From Colletotrichum lupini (taxonomy: Eukaryota > Ascomycota > Sordariomycetes > Glomerellales > Glomerellaceae), in NCBI RefSeq assembly GCF_023278565.1, contig NC_064675.1:5766001-5830000 (forward strand): a stretch of DNA of 64,000 bases. The letters run 5' to 3'. Below the pieces are notes generated by a model. It did not search any database, was not told the origin of the DNA, and saw nothing but the letters and a program-made list of their open reading frames with translations. Shown in pieces: positions 52,201 through 64,000 of the stretch (positions within the stretch are counted from its first letter, which is position 1; each line of letters begins with the position of its first letter). The translations under genes and the position numbers were made by a program.

Positions 52201-55200
52201 AAAAAAGTCTTTTATAATTCTATATATAAAGAGTAAGCTATTATAAATAAATAAGTAAATCTAATAATTTAAGAAATATAAGAACTCTTTAATATTAATA
52301 ATAAGTTAATTCGAGTACTCAGGGAAGTAGATCTAGACTTTAAAAATACTAATATTTAAAATAACTTTATAGTTAAGGATAGTATTATTATTAAGTTTTA
52401 ATTATTTAGGATACTAAATAATTAATAAACGTATTTTAGGGTATAATAAATAAGGTTAAAGAGGTTAATATAATTTTATTATTATTATTAATTTTTAAAA
52501 TAACCCCTTTATATAAGCTCGGGGGTAGGGGTAAAAAAGGGGATATAATAACTAAGTTATAAATAGCTTTATATAGTTTATAATCCTTTTTATAAGTACT
52601 TATATATATTATAAAGGTTCTTAAGCTTTTAATTCTTAATAACTCTTAATAAAACGCTAAAATATATAATAAACGAGGTACTAATTATAAAAGAGTAATT
52701 CTTAATACTAAAGTCGACGTTAATAAAGAACCCTTATAATAAACTTCTATTATTATATAAAAATAGAGCTTATAAAAACTACTTTATTAAGTACTAAGTA
52801 AAGCTCTATTAAGTCCTAGATATTTAAACCGGGCCCGTAAACCTTTATAACGCTTTAATAATAGTATTTTTATAACGCTTTTATATTTAAATATAAGAAA
52901 TAGCGATTATTATAACTATTTTTAAGACTACTTTTTCTTTATTTTTATACTTAATTAATAAAAGGCTATAAAAAAAAGTAATATAGAATATATAATACTT
53001 TATTAAGTAATAAAAAAAGTAGTTTATAAGACCTATTTAGAGCGCTCTAGAAGAGTTTAAAAACCACGACTTATTAAAATTAACTTCTAAAGCCTATTAA
53101 AAAAGTTGAGTAATATTAAATATCTCTTACTATAACTATGAAAGCTACTTAAGGATATTATAAATATAAAAATAAAAAAGCTAAGGGATATTAGTATATA
53201 AGAAGAGATTAACCGTAATTTTAAATAAGGGATCCTATTTTTATTAAAATAAGTATATATTTATAAGTACGATATTAATAACGAGATTAGTAAAGTAAAA
53301 GTACGTATATATATAAAAGGGGATATATAACTACTTAACCCCTTATAAAATACGTACGCTTTAACGCTTATTATAAAGGTTTTTAAGCTTATAATAATAA
53401 TAATTACTTAATTTAACCTTAAAATAAATTAGTATAATATTATTAACGTATTCCTTAACGCGCTTTTTAAAAATAATAAGTTAGTAATTATTAAACTTTT
53501 AAAAAGATATAAGGTTATTAATAAAATAAATATGCTCTAACGCGCTCTATATAGCCTCTAAGACTTACTAATTCTTTAGTTCTAAACGTTTACTTTTATA
53601 CTTCGTAATATAAATATAATATATGATTACGAAAAAATCTATATTTACTAAACTATAAATAAAAAAGTAATACTAATATTCTATATTAACGACTTTATTA
53701 TTTTATATTATTAAAATAAGTAACAAGCGGTTTAGGGGATCGTTAATAATATAAAAAGATATATTAACTTTAAAAAGAATAGACCGATTAATTACTTCTT
53801 TAAAGTATAGATTTTACGAAATTATATTACTTATAAGGTTTATTTTATTTATAATATATATATCGAGCAAGTTACTAAGCGCTTTAACTTTATAAATTTA
53901 TTATATTTAGCTACCCCTCTTTTTTAAAAAGAGTTTAAACTAAATAAGGAGTAAGTAATAAAAAAAGAAATAAAAAGCTATTAAAAAAAGGTCGGGAGTA
54001 TACTTTATATAACTATTATAATTAAGCTAAACGTTACTTTTACTTATTTATAATTATTATAGTTCTTAACTAACCTAAGTATAACTTATATTAAAATAAT
54101 TAACTATTATATTTAATATCTTTATATAATGAAATATTTTATATTTTATTACGGTAGTATACTAAGTACGTAATTATTATTTCTAACTAAAAATACTAGC
54201 TTTATAAATAATAAAGTAATATAACGATTATCTTAGGGATATATAATATTCCTTTTTAATAGCCTAATTTAATAAAAATTAGTATGCTAAGTAATAGTTA
54301 CGACGTTAATTACTAAAACTAAGCTTTTTTACTTTAAAAAAACTATAAAAAAGACTATAGCTTTAAAGCGCTTTTTTAAAAATATTACCCTTAACTTAGG
54401 AGAAGTATAGTTAGTTAATTATAATAATTAATAAACAATTTAACTTATTATAAAAAAAAAGAATAGCTACTTAATTTTATTATATTAATATATAGAATAT
54501 ATAGCTAAAATAAAAGCGCGCTAAAAGTAATTTCGAAGTTACTTATATATTAATAAAAAATATATTAATAAATAGACTTATTAAAAACCTTTTATAAACT
54601 AAGTTCGAATATTTCTATATACTTCTTAACCTCTATAATATATAAAAAACTATTATAAATAGCTAAAATAATTAAAAATAATTAATTTAGGATACGCTTA
54701 GAAAAACTTAATATTTAAAAATAGATAATAAATAGAACTTAGAGTATAATCCGGAGGTTTAAAATAAATAAAATAAAAACGTTTTATAGCCCGAAGGCCT
54801 AAACTCCTAAAATAACCTTATTTTATAGGGTATATATATATAGAAATAAGACCTAGGCTTATACTTACTATTTAAACTCTTAATTTACGAAATACGTAAT
54901 TACTAAGAATATAGCGTTATTAAAAAAGAGGGTTAGTATACGTATTAAAAAACGTATTTTACGTATTTTAAAATTTATAAAACTAAGAATAGTAGGGGTA
55001 GCGGGGGGTATAAGAGTTAGAATAATTATTAAGTTAATAATTTAAAATATAAAAGCGAGTAGCGTAATAAAAAGTTAATTATAAATAATTATAATAAGTA
55101 TAAAAGAGGACTAGGGGCGTATATTAAAAAAGTCTTTTATATAGAAGTTAATATAGTTCTTATAAATTTTTTAATTATTATATATTTAATAAATAATATT

Positions 55201-56473
55201 ACGGAGCTTAGTAATATTTTATTAAAATCATAGTTAAAAGTACGCTTTTTAATAATAAAAAAGGATAATATATTTATAAAAAAGGGAGCGCTAATTATAA
55301 TAGCCTCGGTAAGTGCCTAGGTTATTAGCTATAAAATAATTAATATATTAATATACTTTTTAGCTAAACGGCTATTAAAATAGTGCGTATATTAGCTATT
55401 ACTTTTTATAAAATAATAACTACTATCTTTAGGGTTAGTATATTAGAGGGCTATTTTAAAATAGAGTAAGTACTAAATTTTTTATTTTTTAAAAGCCTCT
55501 TTTTTAAGCTTTTTAAGGACTAAGTATATATTAAATAGGCTTAGAACAGTAAAAAGAACTATACTTATTACGGGGGGTATTTTAGTTTCTTAGCGTTTTG
55601 TTTTATTTCTTATTACCCTTTTAAAAAGAACTAGTTTTACGTTTTTTAAACTTTAAAATAATATTAAATATAAACTTTTAAAATAATAAATATATAATAT
55701 ACCTTTTTTAAAGGGCTTATTATTTAAATTATTTTTATTTTTATTTTTAAATTCCGAGGGGGGGATAAGTAAAAGCTTATTAAAGCTTTTATTATTACTA
55801 TTTATTTTATTATTATTTTTATTATAATTATTAAAAAAAGCTTTAAATTTAATAAAATCCTCGGCGTCTTAATTAATAGTTTTAATATCCTCTTAACTAA
55901 AAAGAGAGAGCTTAGTAACCGGGCCTTAATAAGTAAATAAAAAGTTATAGGGGGGGGTAACGACTTAGAGGGGCTCGTTAATATTATTACCTATTTAAAC
56001 TTTTAATAAACTATATAATACGTATATAAAAAGTATTATAAAAATTATATAAAACTTATTATTATTTTTAGATATATTAAATATTTATATTTAAAATAAA
56101 ATTAATAAACGATTTAATAATATAAGCGCGCGCACGTAGTAAATAAAGGTACTTATAATAACTACGAAAAGTTAAAAAATAATAATAATAATAGCTAAGT
56201 AACGCTACGAGAATTTAAATATATATAAAGCGGCTAAGTAGCCTCGCTCTTAATAATTTATATATTAAAAATAATAAAACACGTACTATTCCGGGTTAAG
56301 ATTTTATTTATTTTAAATAAAAAGGATATTTATAATAAACTCGGTTTAAAAAATACGTATCCCTTATACTTATTTTTTTATTATTTATATTTAATTAAAT
56401 TAAGCTTTTATAAAGGTATTTAAAGATTTTATTTTAAGTATAATAGTTCCCTAGCGGTAGTAATTAGGGGGTA

Positions 56474-56650
56474 TATTACGTAATAGGGATAGTAATCGTA
56501 CTTTATAAAGTACCCGTTACGTACTAAATTACGTATTTATTTTAGATATTATATATATAGACCTTTTCTTTTTATTTATTTCTATTTTAATAGTTAAGCT
56601 ACTTTTATTATACTCCGTATGCTTATTGCTACGTGCTATAACTCGTAATA
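56474..56650 (+). repeat. 3' LTR of Copia-3
   Basis: This 177-bp partner of 49042-49218 is followed by the target duplication CGGTA and then the exon remnant. Confidence 0.9.
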
Positions 56651-56655
56651 CGGTA

Positions 56656-56682
56656 TAATTAAGACGTACGCTTATGTATTAG
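56656..56682 (+). pseudogene. Stranded 27-bp acyl-CoA synthetase exon remnant between two Copia elements
   Basis: Joined in phase to GGT TAC GGT A at the Copia-3 left junction, this remnant reads I-I-K-T-Y-A-Y-V-L, matching the family stretch that begins (GYG)xTExYA with Thr-to-Ile and Glu-to-Lys transitions. Its last five bases ATTAG are the target duplication of Copia-2. The frame continues without loss at 63485. Confidence 0.82.
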
Positions 56683-56884
56683 TATTAAATTAGAAGTCCA
56701 ATTCGACCGCGGCATACAGCCGACTGCGTAGGGGCCAATTAGGGGCCCTATTTATAATTATCGTAGCCAGCCCAACCTACGGTTAGAACCTCCTTTTTAT
56801 ACCTACGTAGATATTTATATAGTTTAATTAATCTCTTCGTTAACTACGGTTCGAACTAACTACCTTATAATAGGGATACTAATA
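56683..56884 (+). repeat. 5' LTR of Copia-2
   Basis: This 202-bp repeat is shared with 63278-63479. The two LTRs differ mainly by transitions that mark RIP rather than time since insertion. Confidence 0.9.
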
Positions 56885-59800
56885 CTAATTAGTAATTAAA
56901 TTCTATTATTGCAGATTGGCAAGGTATCTTACTACGTAAAAAAAACGACCTCTTAATACTGCACGGGATAGGAGATTCGTACTAATTAACCTTACGGAAG
57001 TAGATAAAAAAGGGGGCGATTCTTAAATACCGTACGGAATTAAGTAATCGTAGCCCTTTACTACTTACGAGAGGTCGACGTCTACTATATTAAACTACGT
57101 TAATTAATAGAACCGCTTAAGCGACTAGTTTTTCGCCGTTACTTTAAGTAGCCTTTTTACTAAATAACTTTTCTATAGCCGGCCCGCGATTAAAAATTAA
57201 CTAATTAAATTAGTAAAAAAAAATACCTACGCGGCGACTACCCGCCTAGTTAATTAGCGCGACGGGTAAGCTTAATAATATAGTATAAAAGAGCACCGCG
57301 CGATTAAGAAAAGGGATCTCTAAACGTAAACATTCTTAATTAGCGTAGTAAGAAGTATATAAGAGTTATTAAGCTAAGAAATCTACGGTATATAGAAAAA
57401 GTCTATTACTACTAGGATCTTACGGGTACGACTTTAAGCCCGCGATCTAGACAACCTCCCCGTAGCTCCCTTAACTACCCCCCGAGTGTTACTTAGGAAT
57501 ATAGTATAGGGGACGGTTTAATAAGGGAGGAGGGGATTTAAAAATTACGGAGAGTACGAGGCTTAAGAGGCTAGAAGTATATAGAAAAGCGAAAATCGGT
57601 AACTAGTAAAGATCCCGAGACTAATTATTATATCGTCCTACGGTAATATAAACGTCTACCGCTATTATTAAAAAAAGGAATTACTAAAACTTACCTTTTT
57701 ATACTAAACGAAAAGGAGGATCCTAATAGGTACGATAGCTAGCGATTTAAAAGGGCAGTAGTAATTACTAAAGAAAATAAAAACGAGAATAGTAGCGAGA
57801 CGGCGAGAGGAAGTGGGAATCTCCTAAACCCTAATAAATTCGTTAGGTAGCGAAAGCACGGATTTATTATAGCTAGCGCGCGGATTAAACATATCCCCGT
57901 TAAGGTTAAATACGCTAGTAACTACTAATACGGGCACAAGCTAGGGCACGACCCTTAGCGAGTTAGGGTAAAGAAAGAGAGGGCGAAACCCGATCTTAAA
58001 TAGAATCCCTATCCCTTATAAGTAGGTGAATATTAACCCGGACTATTAGGGGACGTGGATATATAGAATCGCGGATTAGCCTAACGGCGAGTAAATTAAC
58101 GCGGTATTAATCTATTTAACTAAGGTCTATAAGAAAAAGGGGCTATAGGGGCAACCCCTATTCTACGAAATTACAAACGACCTTAGCTATTAGCTAAACG
58201 AATAGTTCGTAAGCGTAAGCTTAGGAATTATAAAAGCGGTTAATAAATTCCTCTATGGGCGAGGGGTACTACTAGCGTAATTATAATTACGAGAACCTTA
58301 CGAAATCTTAATAGCGACGATTATAGAAGAGGAATTCGTAATATAGACCTAGGCATAAGTCGATAGGGCGTATAATCGCTTTAACGAATTTAGAAAAAGG
58401 GTAAACGACCTAGATTTCCTTCTTATAATTACTAACGGCAATCTATTGTCGTAGAAGGATATATAGAGGCAAAATATAGTACTAGAAGTACGATAATCGA
58501 TAATTCTGCCTATTTCGATCTATAGCTCGTCGCCGCTACTAATACGAAATTCGGTACTAATCGGCTAGTAAGAAAAGAGGTAGACTACCCGAAGTCACTA
58601 ATAATACGTAGCGACGCAAGGATCGCATATAGATACTAAAAATCTAGCGGCGAATACGAGGTAGTTTATAAACCTTAAAAAGATCTTCCCGAAAAAGAAA
58701 TTATACTCTAGGGGGAAGTATAAGGTCTTATAAAAAACCCTAACGATGTTTTACGATTACTACGAAAAAGTCGGAATTAGGGAATACTAGTACTATTTAG
58801 TAGTTAATATCGTACTCATAGGCAAAGCTTCTAATTATTACTACGAAGCAGTACGTAATCTCGATCGAAACGACTTTCTTAGTATAATTAACGTAATCCG
58901 AAGCCGCTTCGAGACCTATAATAGGAACTTAGAGCTCCTATCTAAGCTACGAGCGATTTCTTTCGCATCTATAGCTAGGATAATAAAGGGCAAATCGCGA
59001 GTAGAAATCCTCGAAGAGCTTATCGATCGAATTAATAAGCTAGCGAAAACCTAGCTAAATAAGGGGACTAACGAGCAAAAAGTCGGATATTTCTATACCG
59101 TAGTCTAGCGCGTTCTAAAAGCGAAAATAACTCTATACTAAGTACCCGAAGACTACGAGACGCTCTGCTCGAGGCTAAGATCTAGCTTTAATATTAAAGT
59201 AAGAATGCCGCGCTAAACTTACCTCTAGGCATACGACGGCCCTTATTAGTAATATTAGGTCGACCGAACGTATAATAAGAAAGGAAAAGAAACTAGGTAT
59301 AGTAATCGCTAATAGGGAATCCTAGATTCGTTAAATAAGTAAAAATTTAACTCGCGAGCAGGGTAACGGAAAAAGTAGTATTTTATTTATAAAAAGGATA
59401 GATATTAGTTAAGTAACTACTCCGAGGAAGAGCGTACTAAATCGTACGAATAATATAGAAAATCGAGGGTAGTAAATAGCAAAACTAGCCCTTATCGATT
59501 TAACTAATTCCTTATTATATATAAGGGCAGATCTGGGGGCACGGAACCTAGCGAAAGTAGCTAATTTAGCGGCCTAAAGTACCCGCACCCTATAAGAGAT
59601 TTAGAAGATAAGGAAGATCTTACCCCCTATACTAACGAATTAGATTATAACGAAGTCGACGATATTAACTACTCTTTTTTCGCCCCGTTAGCCTCGGGAG
59701 GATATACGAGGCTAAACGAATAAAAAGTAGTAGAAGCCCTTAATAAGCAGGCTTTTATCTACGGATAGTAAGGGAAGGTCCCTTAAACGACGGATACGGA

Positions 59801-62639
59801 GGTGGGCAAAAGGACGAATCTAATAGCGCAGAATTCTACTCTCTTAATATCTAAAAAAAAGAGATAGGGTACTAAGTAATTTTAGGGGTAGCTAGAGGGG
59901 TCCTTTTTATACTACCTAGATCACTTAAATACTAAGCTCGTATAGGCATTCTACGCAAACGAAAGGTACGGCCTAGATAATTTCTATAGGATTATCCTAA
60001 ATACTAGGGCATCGCAATAGTTAATAGGAGGAAAAGGGTAATTCTAAGCGCTATAAAAAATCGCGCTAGTAACGCTTAATATATCGATAGCGGGTATTAC
60101 GAGGATTAGCTTTAGCCTAGGTAAGGAAATCGTTACCCTAAGTATAGTAGAAATAGAGACGTACTTCGGAACGATAACTTTCTATATCCTACCCGTTAAT
60201 ACCCTATTTCTCCTATATCTAAAAAATATAGATCGACTAGGTATTATATTCGATAATACGAGGAATAAAATCTCTAGCCGTAAGCACTTCGAAATAGTTA
60301 AACGACGATAGGGGTATGCGTTTATAAAGCTTACTAACGATACGAAGTCGATTAATTACCTAACGGAAAGTGAGCTTAAACAACTATATTAAAAATTTAG
60401 CTACCCGTCGGTCGCGAGGCTATATAACCTCCTAAAGCATTTAGGTAATAATAATATCGAAATAGGGGCGCTAGAGTAGTTAACAAAAGTATGCTACTAA
60501 TACTAAATAAATGCGTAGAGCCTACGCAGATTTAAATTTAAATTGCGTAATAAGCTTAACTTTAATTAGGAAATCGTCGTTAATATTTTCTACTTAAATA
60601 GTCGACCGGTCCTATATATAATCGACGAGGCTATATTATTCTAAGCAGGGCAATTCCTGCGGGATCTATAAGCAAAAATAGTATAGGTAGCTCTACGAAA
60701 AAGCTAGATCGATATATACTAGGGACCGCTAGACGGTATTAAAACCGACGCTAGTACTAGTTTTAAATTAATAAAATTTAAAGAAAATGCGACGGCCTAT
60801 GGTATATAGTTAAAAGTCGTGCCCGTCGAAGCGCACTATAATATTAAAAAAGTAGAAAGGGCGCACTAGTAGTTAAAAAGAGCGTTTAAAATTATTAAAG
60901 AGGAAAATCCCGATTCCGATAACGACGAATACCTCTAGACGGTACTTAAATACTATAACAATACTATAGGGCCTAACGGGCTTATACCGACGCTTTTAGT
61001 ATTTAGAGCATATTTAAGAACGACCTTAGCCTCGCTACCGTTACTAAACGTAAGCTAGCGAGCTTAAGTAGTTAAAAAAGTAATATAAGCACTACGCGAG
61101 GTAAGCGCAAGAAAGTAAGTTAATAAGGCAATTACTACGCGCAATAGGCCTAATATAGGGGTTAATTTAGATATGCCCCTAAATTCGGATATACGAGTAT
61201 AGCGCGAAATTACTTAATAATAGGCTAGGCTATATAAATTAATTTCTATTAACGAACGTTCTTACGTAGTTACGAGAGATCGCGACTAGCTACTCGAAGT
61301 ATTAATTACGGTAGTTAGACTATATTATATAGATCCTATCGAGGTAATTTCTAGTTTATAAGAAGAAGAAGAGCTAGGAGAAGCTATATAACCCGCAGTA
61401 GAGGTATAGGAAATTATCCTCGACGAAATCGTCGTAGTAGTACTAATAGACGACGAGGAAGAGGAAATTGCTAAAAGGGTACTAATACGTTATAGGAGAC
61501 TACGACGGTAAATACTAACGCGGCAATTTATTATTAGCGACGAGGTAATTAATACTTTTTATATAGTAAAAAAGAAAGCCGATTTCGAGCTAGTAGTTAA
61601 ACTACGTAAGGAAGGCGTAATTATAACTATTAAAAAGCCATATAAGGGATTAGATCTTATCGAAGTAGATACTCTGCGTAATCGAGGGGTCTATCGATTT
61701 ATCCTCTACGATTTAGAAAAGTATATAAACCTCTATATATTTAAATTGCGAATAGTTCGTAAAATTAAAAAAAAAGGAATACCTTAACCGTACGAGAAGT
61801 CTAGATACGTAATTTAGGGGTACGGCGACGTCGAAAAGGCGACGCTACTTATATAATCGCCCACTATATAGCGCTATAGCTAACGATTAATAATAGTACT
61901 AATAGTATTACTACGAAAGAAGGGATACGAGATTTAGAGCCGTGATATTACCTAGGTATATACCTAATTAGCCATAGGGCTTATAAAGAAAATCCTAGCC
62001 TATTTACTAAAGGAAATGGTTAGTAAGTACCTAGAAGGCACGATTATTAAAGTACTTAAGCTACTATATAGGCTCGCAGAATCGGGCACCTATTAATAAG
62101 CTACCTACTACGATTTTTATATTAATTAACTATTAATAGTTACCTCTACGTACGACCCGTGCTTACTAGTCGCGGAGCACGAAGGTAACTAATTTAGGAT
62201 CGTTAGAATATAGACCGACAATATATTAGGCCTATCTAATATTAACTTTATAAAGAAGGAGGATAAGGAGCTCTAGAAAGCGGGCTTCGTAGTAAAGCTA
62301 AAAGAGGTCCTTATAATAAACACCCCCCTAGTATTTAACAGCGGGATTCTTATAATCGAAAGGGAAACCGTCGTCTTTTAGTAAAAGGGGTAGGGTAAGA
62401 AAATTAACCTCGTTAACCCGAACGTAATTAATATTAAGAAGCGGTATAAGGCTAAGCTTGCGCGAGGGGTATATATTACGAGTATTTATTAGCCTGAGGT
62501 AACTTTTAACTACGCTAGGGTAGCATAGGCTATAAATCTAACTAAACGAGACGTCGAGGTACTTAATAAGCGGCTTAAGTAGTAGTAAACGAATCTCGAT
62601 CGAGGTCTCGTTTATTACCCGATCGACTTTATAACTAGT

Positions 62640-63130
62640 AAGCTCTACGTCTTTGTTAATAGGTTATTTGCGAATAATAACGACCTTACTTCGTAATTAG
62701 GGTATATTATTATCCTAGCTAACGAGAGTATGGGCGAGAGCGAATTTACTATATACGGTAATATAATCTATTACTTATTAATTAAAAATAAGTAGGTAAC
62801 GAGAAGTGTGTTAGCGTCGGAGGTCTATAGTATAGTTAATAGCGTTAACCTCTCTTACGCAATTTTAACAACGCTAAGGAAAATTACTAATCGAATTAGC
62901 CTTTTACCTATTCTAACGGTTATCTATACCGATTCCTACTCGCTATACGAATACCTCGTTAAATTAGGAACGACAAAGGAAAAGAGGCTTATAATTAATA
63001 TTATAGCCCTTAGGTAATCGTACGAAAGGCGCGAGATACTTAAGATCCGTTAGATTAATAATAAAGATAACCTCGTAGACGCTTTTATAAAAGTAGTACT
63101 AAATAAGGGATTAGAGTAATTCATAAGTAA
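62640..63130 (+). other. Copia-2 RNase H domain remnant
   Basis: The frame through 62808-63017 is open for 69 codons and contains TDSYSLYEYLVKLGTTKEKR followed by LIINIIALR. This is the Copia RNase H segment in which an Asp-Ser pair precedes an EKRL block. Past a TAG it continues into RREILKIR and DAFIKVVLNKGLE. It is an element fragment and not an independent gene. Confidence 0.85.
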
Positions 63131-63277
63131 CGGAAAAGTTACTATACGAATAGAGGGATAGGTTATATAAAAAGAATAGAGAAAAGGGGGAAAAGGAGAC
63201 GACTTAGTAGACGGGCCTGAGGTCGAATTATACTTCTAACCGTAGTAGTTAAATTAATAAAAAAAAGAGAAAGTTAG

Positions 63278-63479
63278 TATCGGATTAGAAGTCTAATTCG
63301 ACCGTAGTATATAGCCGACTACGTAGGGGCTAATTAGGGGCCCTATTTACGATTATCGTAGCTAGCCTAACCTACGGTTAGAACCTCCTTTTTACACCTA
63401 CGCAGATATTCATATAGTTCAATTGATCTCTTCGTTAACTACGGTTCGAACTAACTACCCTGTAATAGGGATACCAACA
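63278..63479 (+). repeat. 3' LTR of Copia-2
   Basis: This 202-bp LTR is preceded by an A/G-rich tract AAAAAAGAGAAAG and followed by the target duplication ATTAG. Confidence 0.9.
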
Positions 63480-63484
63480 ATTAG

Positions 63485-64000
63485 TATAAAATCGGGCTGA
63501 TGCTAGCACGGGACACTGCGGAGGTCTCGTACCGTTAACAGAGGCCTGCTTGCTCTCCGTGCCTGAGATGGGCTACACCATCGAAGATGTCCCGTGTTCA
63601 CGTGGCGAACTCCTGCTGCGGGGACCCAACTTATTCAAAGGGTATCTGAAGAACCCGGAGCAAACGGCCGAGAGCTTCACCGAAGACGGTTGGTTCCGCA
63701 CGGGCGATATCGCATCAATCGACGACATGGGGCGCTTCACCATTGTCGACCGTCGCAAGAACCTTCTCAAGCTCGCTCAAGGCGAGTACATATCGCCAGA
63801 GCGCCTCGAGGGAATCTATCTATCTGGCTGCAGATACATCGCTCAGGCCTTTGTTCATGGTGACAGTCTGCAGGCATTCACCATCGGCATGTTTGGTGTA
63901 GACCCTGAGCTTTTTGCGCCTCTTGCATCCCAGGTCCTCGGCCGTATAGTTTTATCGTCGGACTTGCCAGCCATCAGAGAAGCGTGTGGGGATGCTGCAG
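63485..64000 (+). pseudogene. Long-chain acyl-CoA synthetase, C-terminal region, continuing past the window
   Basis: In phase with the exon remnant at 56656, the frame meets TAA at 63487-63489 (a Gln codon changed by C-to-T). It is then open to the window end for about 170 codons. It carries GHCGGLVPLTEACLLSVPEMGY (given here only as GHCGG and VPEMGY), RGELLLRGPNLF, the ATP-binding DGWFRTGD block, DRRKNLLKLAQGEYISPERLE (fatty-acyl signature and lid) and FVHGDSLQAF. Counting through both insertions, about 632 codons are accounted for; family members are usually about 690-700 residues, so some 60 codons should follow. The region beyond the first few codons shows no damage. Confidence 0.92.

Larger units (their letters stand above)
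49042..56650 (+). mobile_element. Copia-3 LTR retrotransposon inside the synthetase gene
   Basis: 177-bp LTRs (49042-49218, 56474-56650) start TATTACGTAA (from TGTTACG... or TGTATT...) and end ...ACTC(A/G)TAATA. A perfect 5-bp target duplication CGGTA flanks them (49037-49041, 56651-56655). Plus-strand Copia landmarks appear in order. The integrase C-terminal motif is at about 52105-52215 (YLVKYILKIYNLYRV, then VFIIKDIKFNKKVFY). The reverse-transcriptase entry K-x-VYIYKYDINNE is at about 53235-53320, and the catalytic box F-Y-I-N-D-F is at 53679-53696 (Asp-to-Asn change). The family differs from Copia-1/-2. Stops occur throughout. Confidence 0.88.
56683..63479 (+). mobile_element. Copia-2 LTR retrotransposon, least damaged element of the window
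   Basis: 202-bp LTRs (56683-56884, 63278-63479) run from TATTAAATTAG/TATCGGATTAG to ...ACCAACA/ACTAATA. They are flanked by a perfect ATTAG duplication (56678-56682, 63480-63484). One plus-strand polyprotein frame can be followed. A Gag metal-binding stretch (YFIYKKDRY) is at about 59373-59399 and the pre-integrase motif YPSVARLYNLL at about 60405-60437. The integrase core with VPVEAHYNIKKVERAH is at about 60820-60870. The reverse transcriptase (YEKSRYVI*GYGD, then RDIT*VYT) is at about 61790-61960, with TDN replacing the active-site TDD near 62215. RNase H YTDSYSLYEYLVKLGTT is at about 62925-62980. It lacks ~557 bp present near the 5' end of Copia-1. Confidence 0.92.

Noticed and set aside
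62808..63017. 69-codon ORF as a small independent gene
   Set aside because: It is the RNase H part of the Copia-2 polyprotein; the frame continues on both sides past RIP-type stops.
1..64000. Centromere or telomere-proximal identity because of AT-richness
   Set aside because: The AT-rich DNA is explained by RIP-altered retroelements; no telomeric repeat or other positional evidence was seen.

Overview
The window is fungal DNA, most likely from a filamentous ascomycete (Pezizomycotina). Islands of ordinary-composition DNA carrying fungal protein families (an AMP-forming long-chain acyl-CoA synthetase and two UstYa/DUF3328 genes with ~50-bp GTAAG...AG introns) sit in a sea of AT-rich, TpA-rich retrotransposon sequence. 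In that sea almost every CAA, CAG and TGG codon of the recognisable element proteins has become TAA or TAG, and zinc-ligand Cys and His codons have become Tyr. This C-to-T / G-to-A pattern, focused on CpA, is the signature of repeat-induced point mutation (RIP). No rRNA, tRNA or CRISPR array was seen.

Layout: (1) 1-~5780, a degenerate Copia element on the minus strand, cut by the window edge. (2) 5781-6696, a non-degenerate island with the first exon of a UstYa-like gene. (3) 6697-22908, a minus-strand Ty3/Gypsy element (A, 209-bp LTRs, TSD CTCCC/CTCCT) inserted in that exon. A itself holds a plus-strand chromodomain Gypsy element (B, 13634-22492, 190-bp LTRs, TSD CCTTT), and B holds a 751-bp hAT-like MITE (16565-17315, TSD TAACTTAT). 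(4) 22914-24146, the rest of the UstYa-like gene and, convergent to it, the 3' part of a second UstYa-like gene. (5) 24147-45903, a plus-strand Copia element (Copia-1, 205-bp LTRs) holding three copies of a ~1.05-kb repeat (X1-X3) with 14-17-bp target duplications, plus a double-LTR array of minus-strand B-type Gypsy sequence (26915-38053). (6) 45904-49041, an ordinary-composition island ending in the N-terminal two thirds of an acyl-CoA synthetase gene. (7) 49042-56650, Copia-3 (177-bp LTRs, TSD CGGTA), and 56683-63479, Copia-2 (202-bp LTRs, TSD ATTAG), two plus-strand elements separated by a short remnant of the host exon. (8) 63485-64000, the continuing synthetase C-terminal region, running off the window.

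The main biology is gene destruction by nested retrotransposons followed by RIP spreading into the flanking exons. The acyl-CoA synthetase frame runs through both Copia insertions: Copia-3 lies within the GYG part of a conserved adenylation motif and Copia-2 lies 27 bp of host DNA further on. The first UstYa-like gene can be followed across 16.2 kb of Gypsy DNA with matching reading phase and two introns. UstYa-family oxidases occur in fungal ribosomal-peptide (dikaritin-type) and other secondary-metabolite clusters, so the two adjacent broken copies may be the remains of such a cluster. Element B is unusual in having a ~2.4-kb module between pol and the 3' LTR that reads best on the antisense strand.
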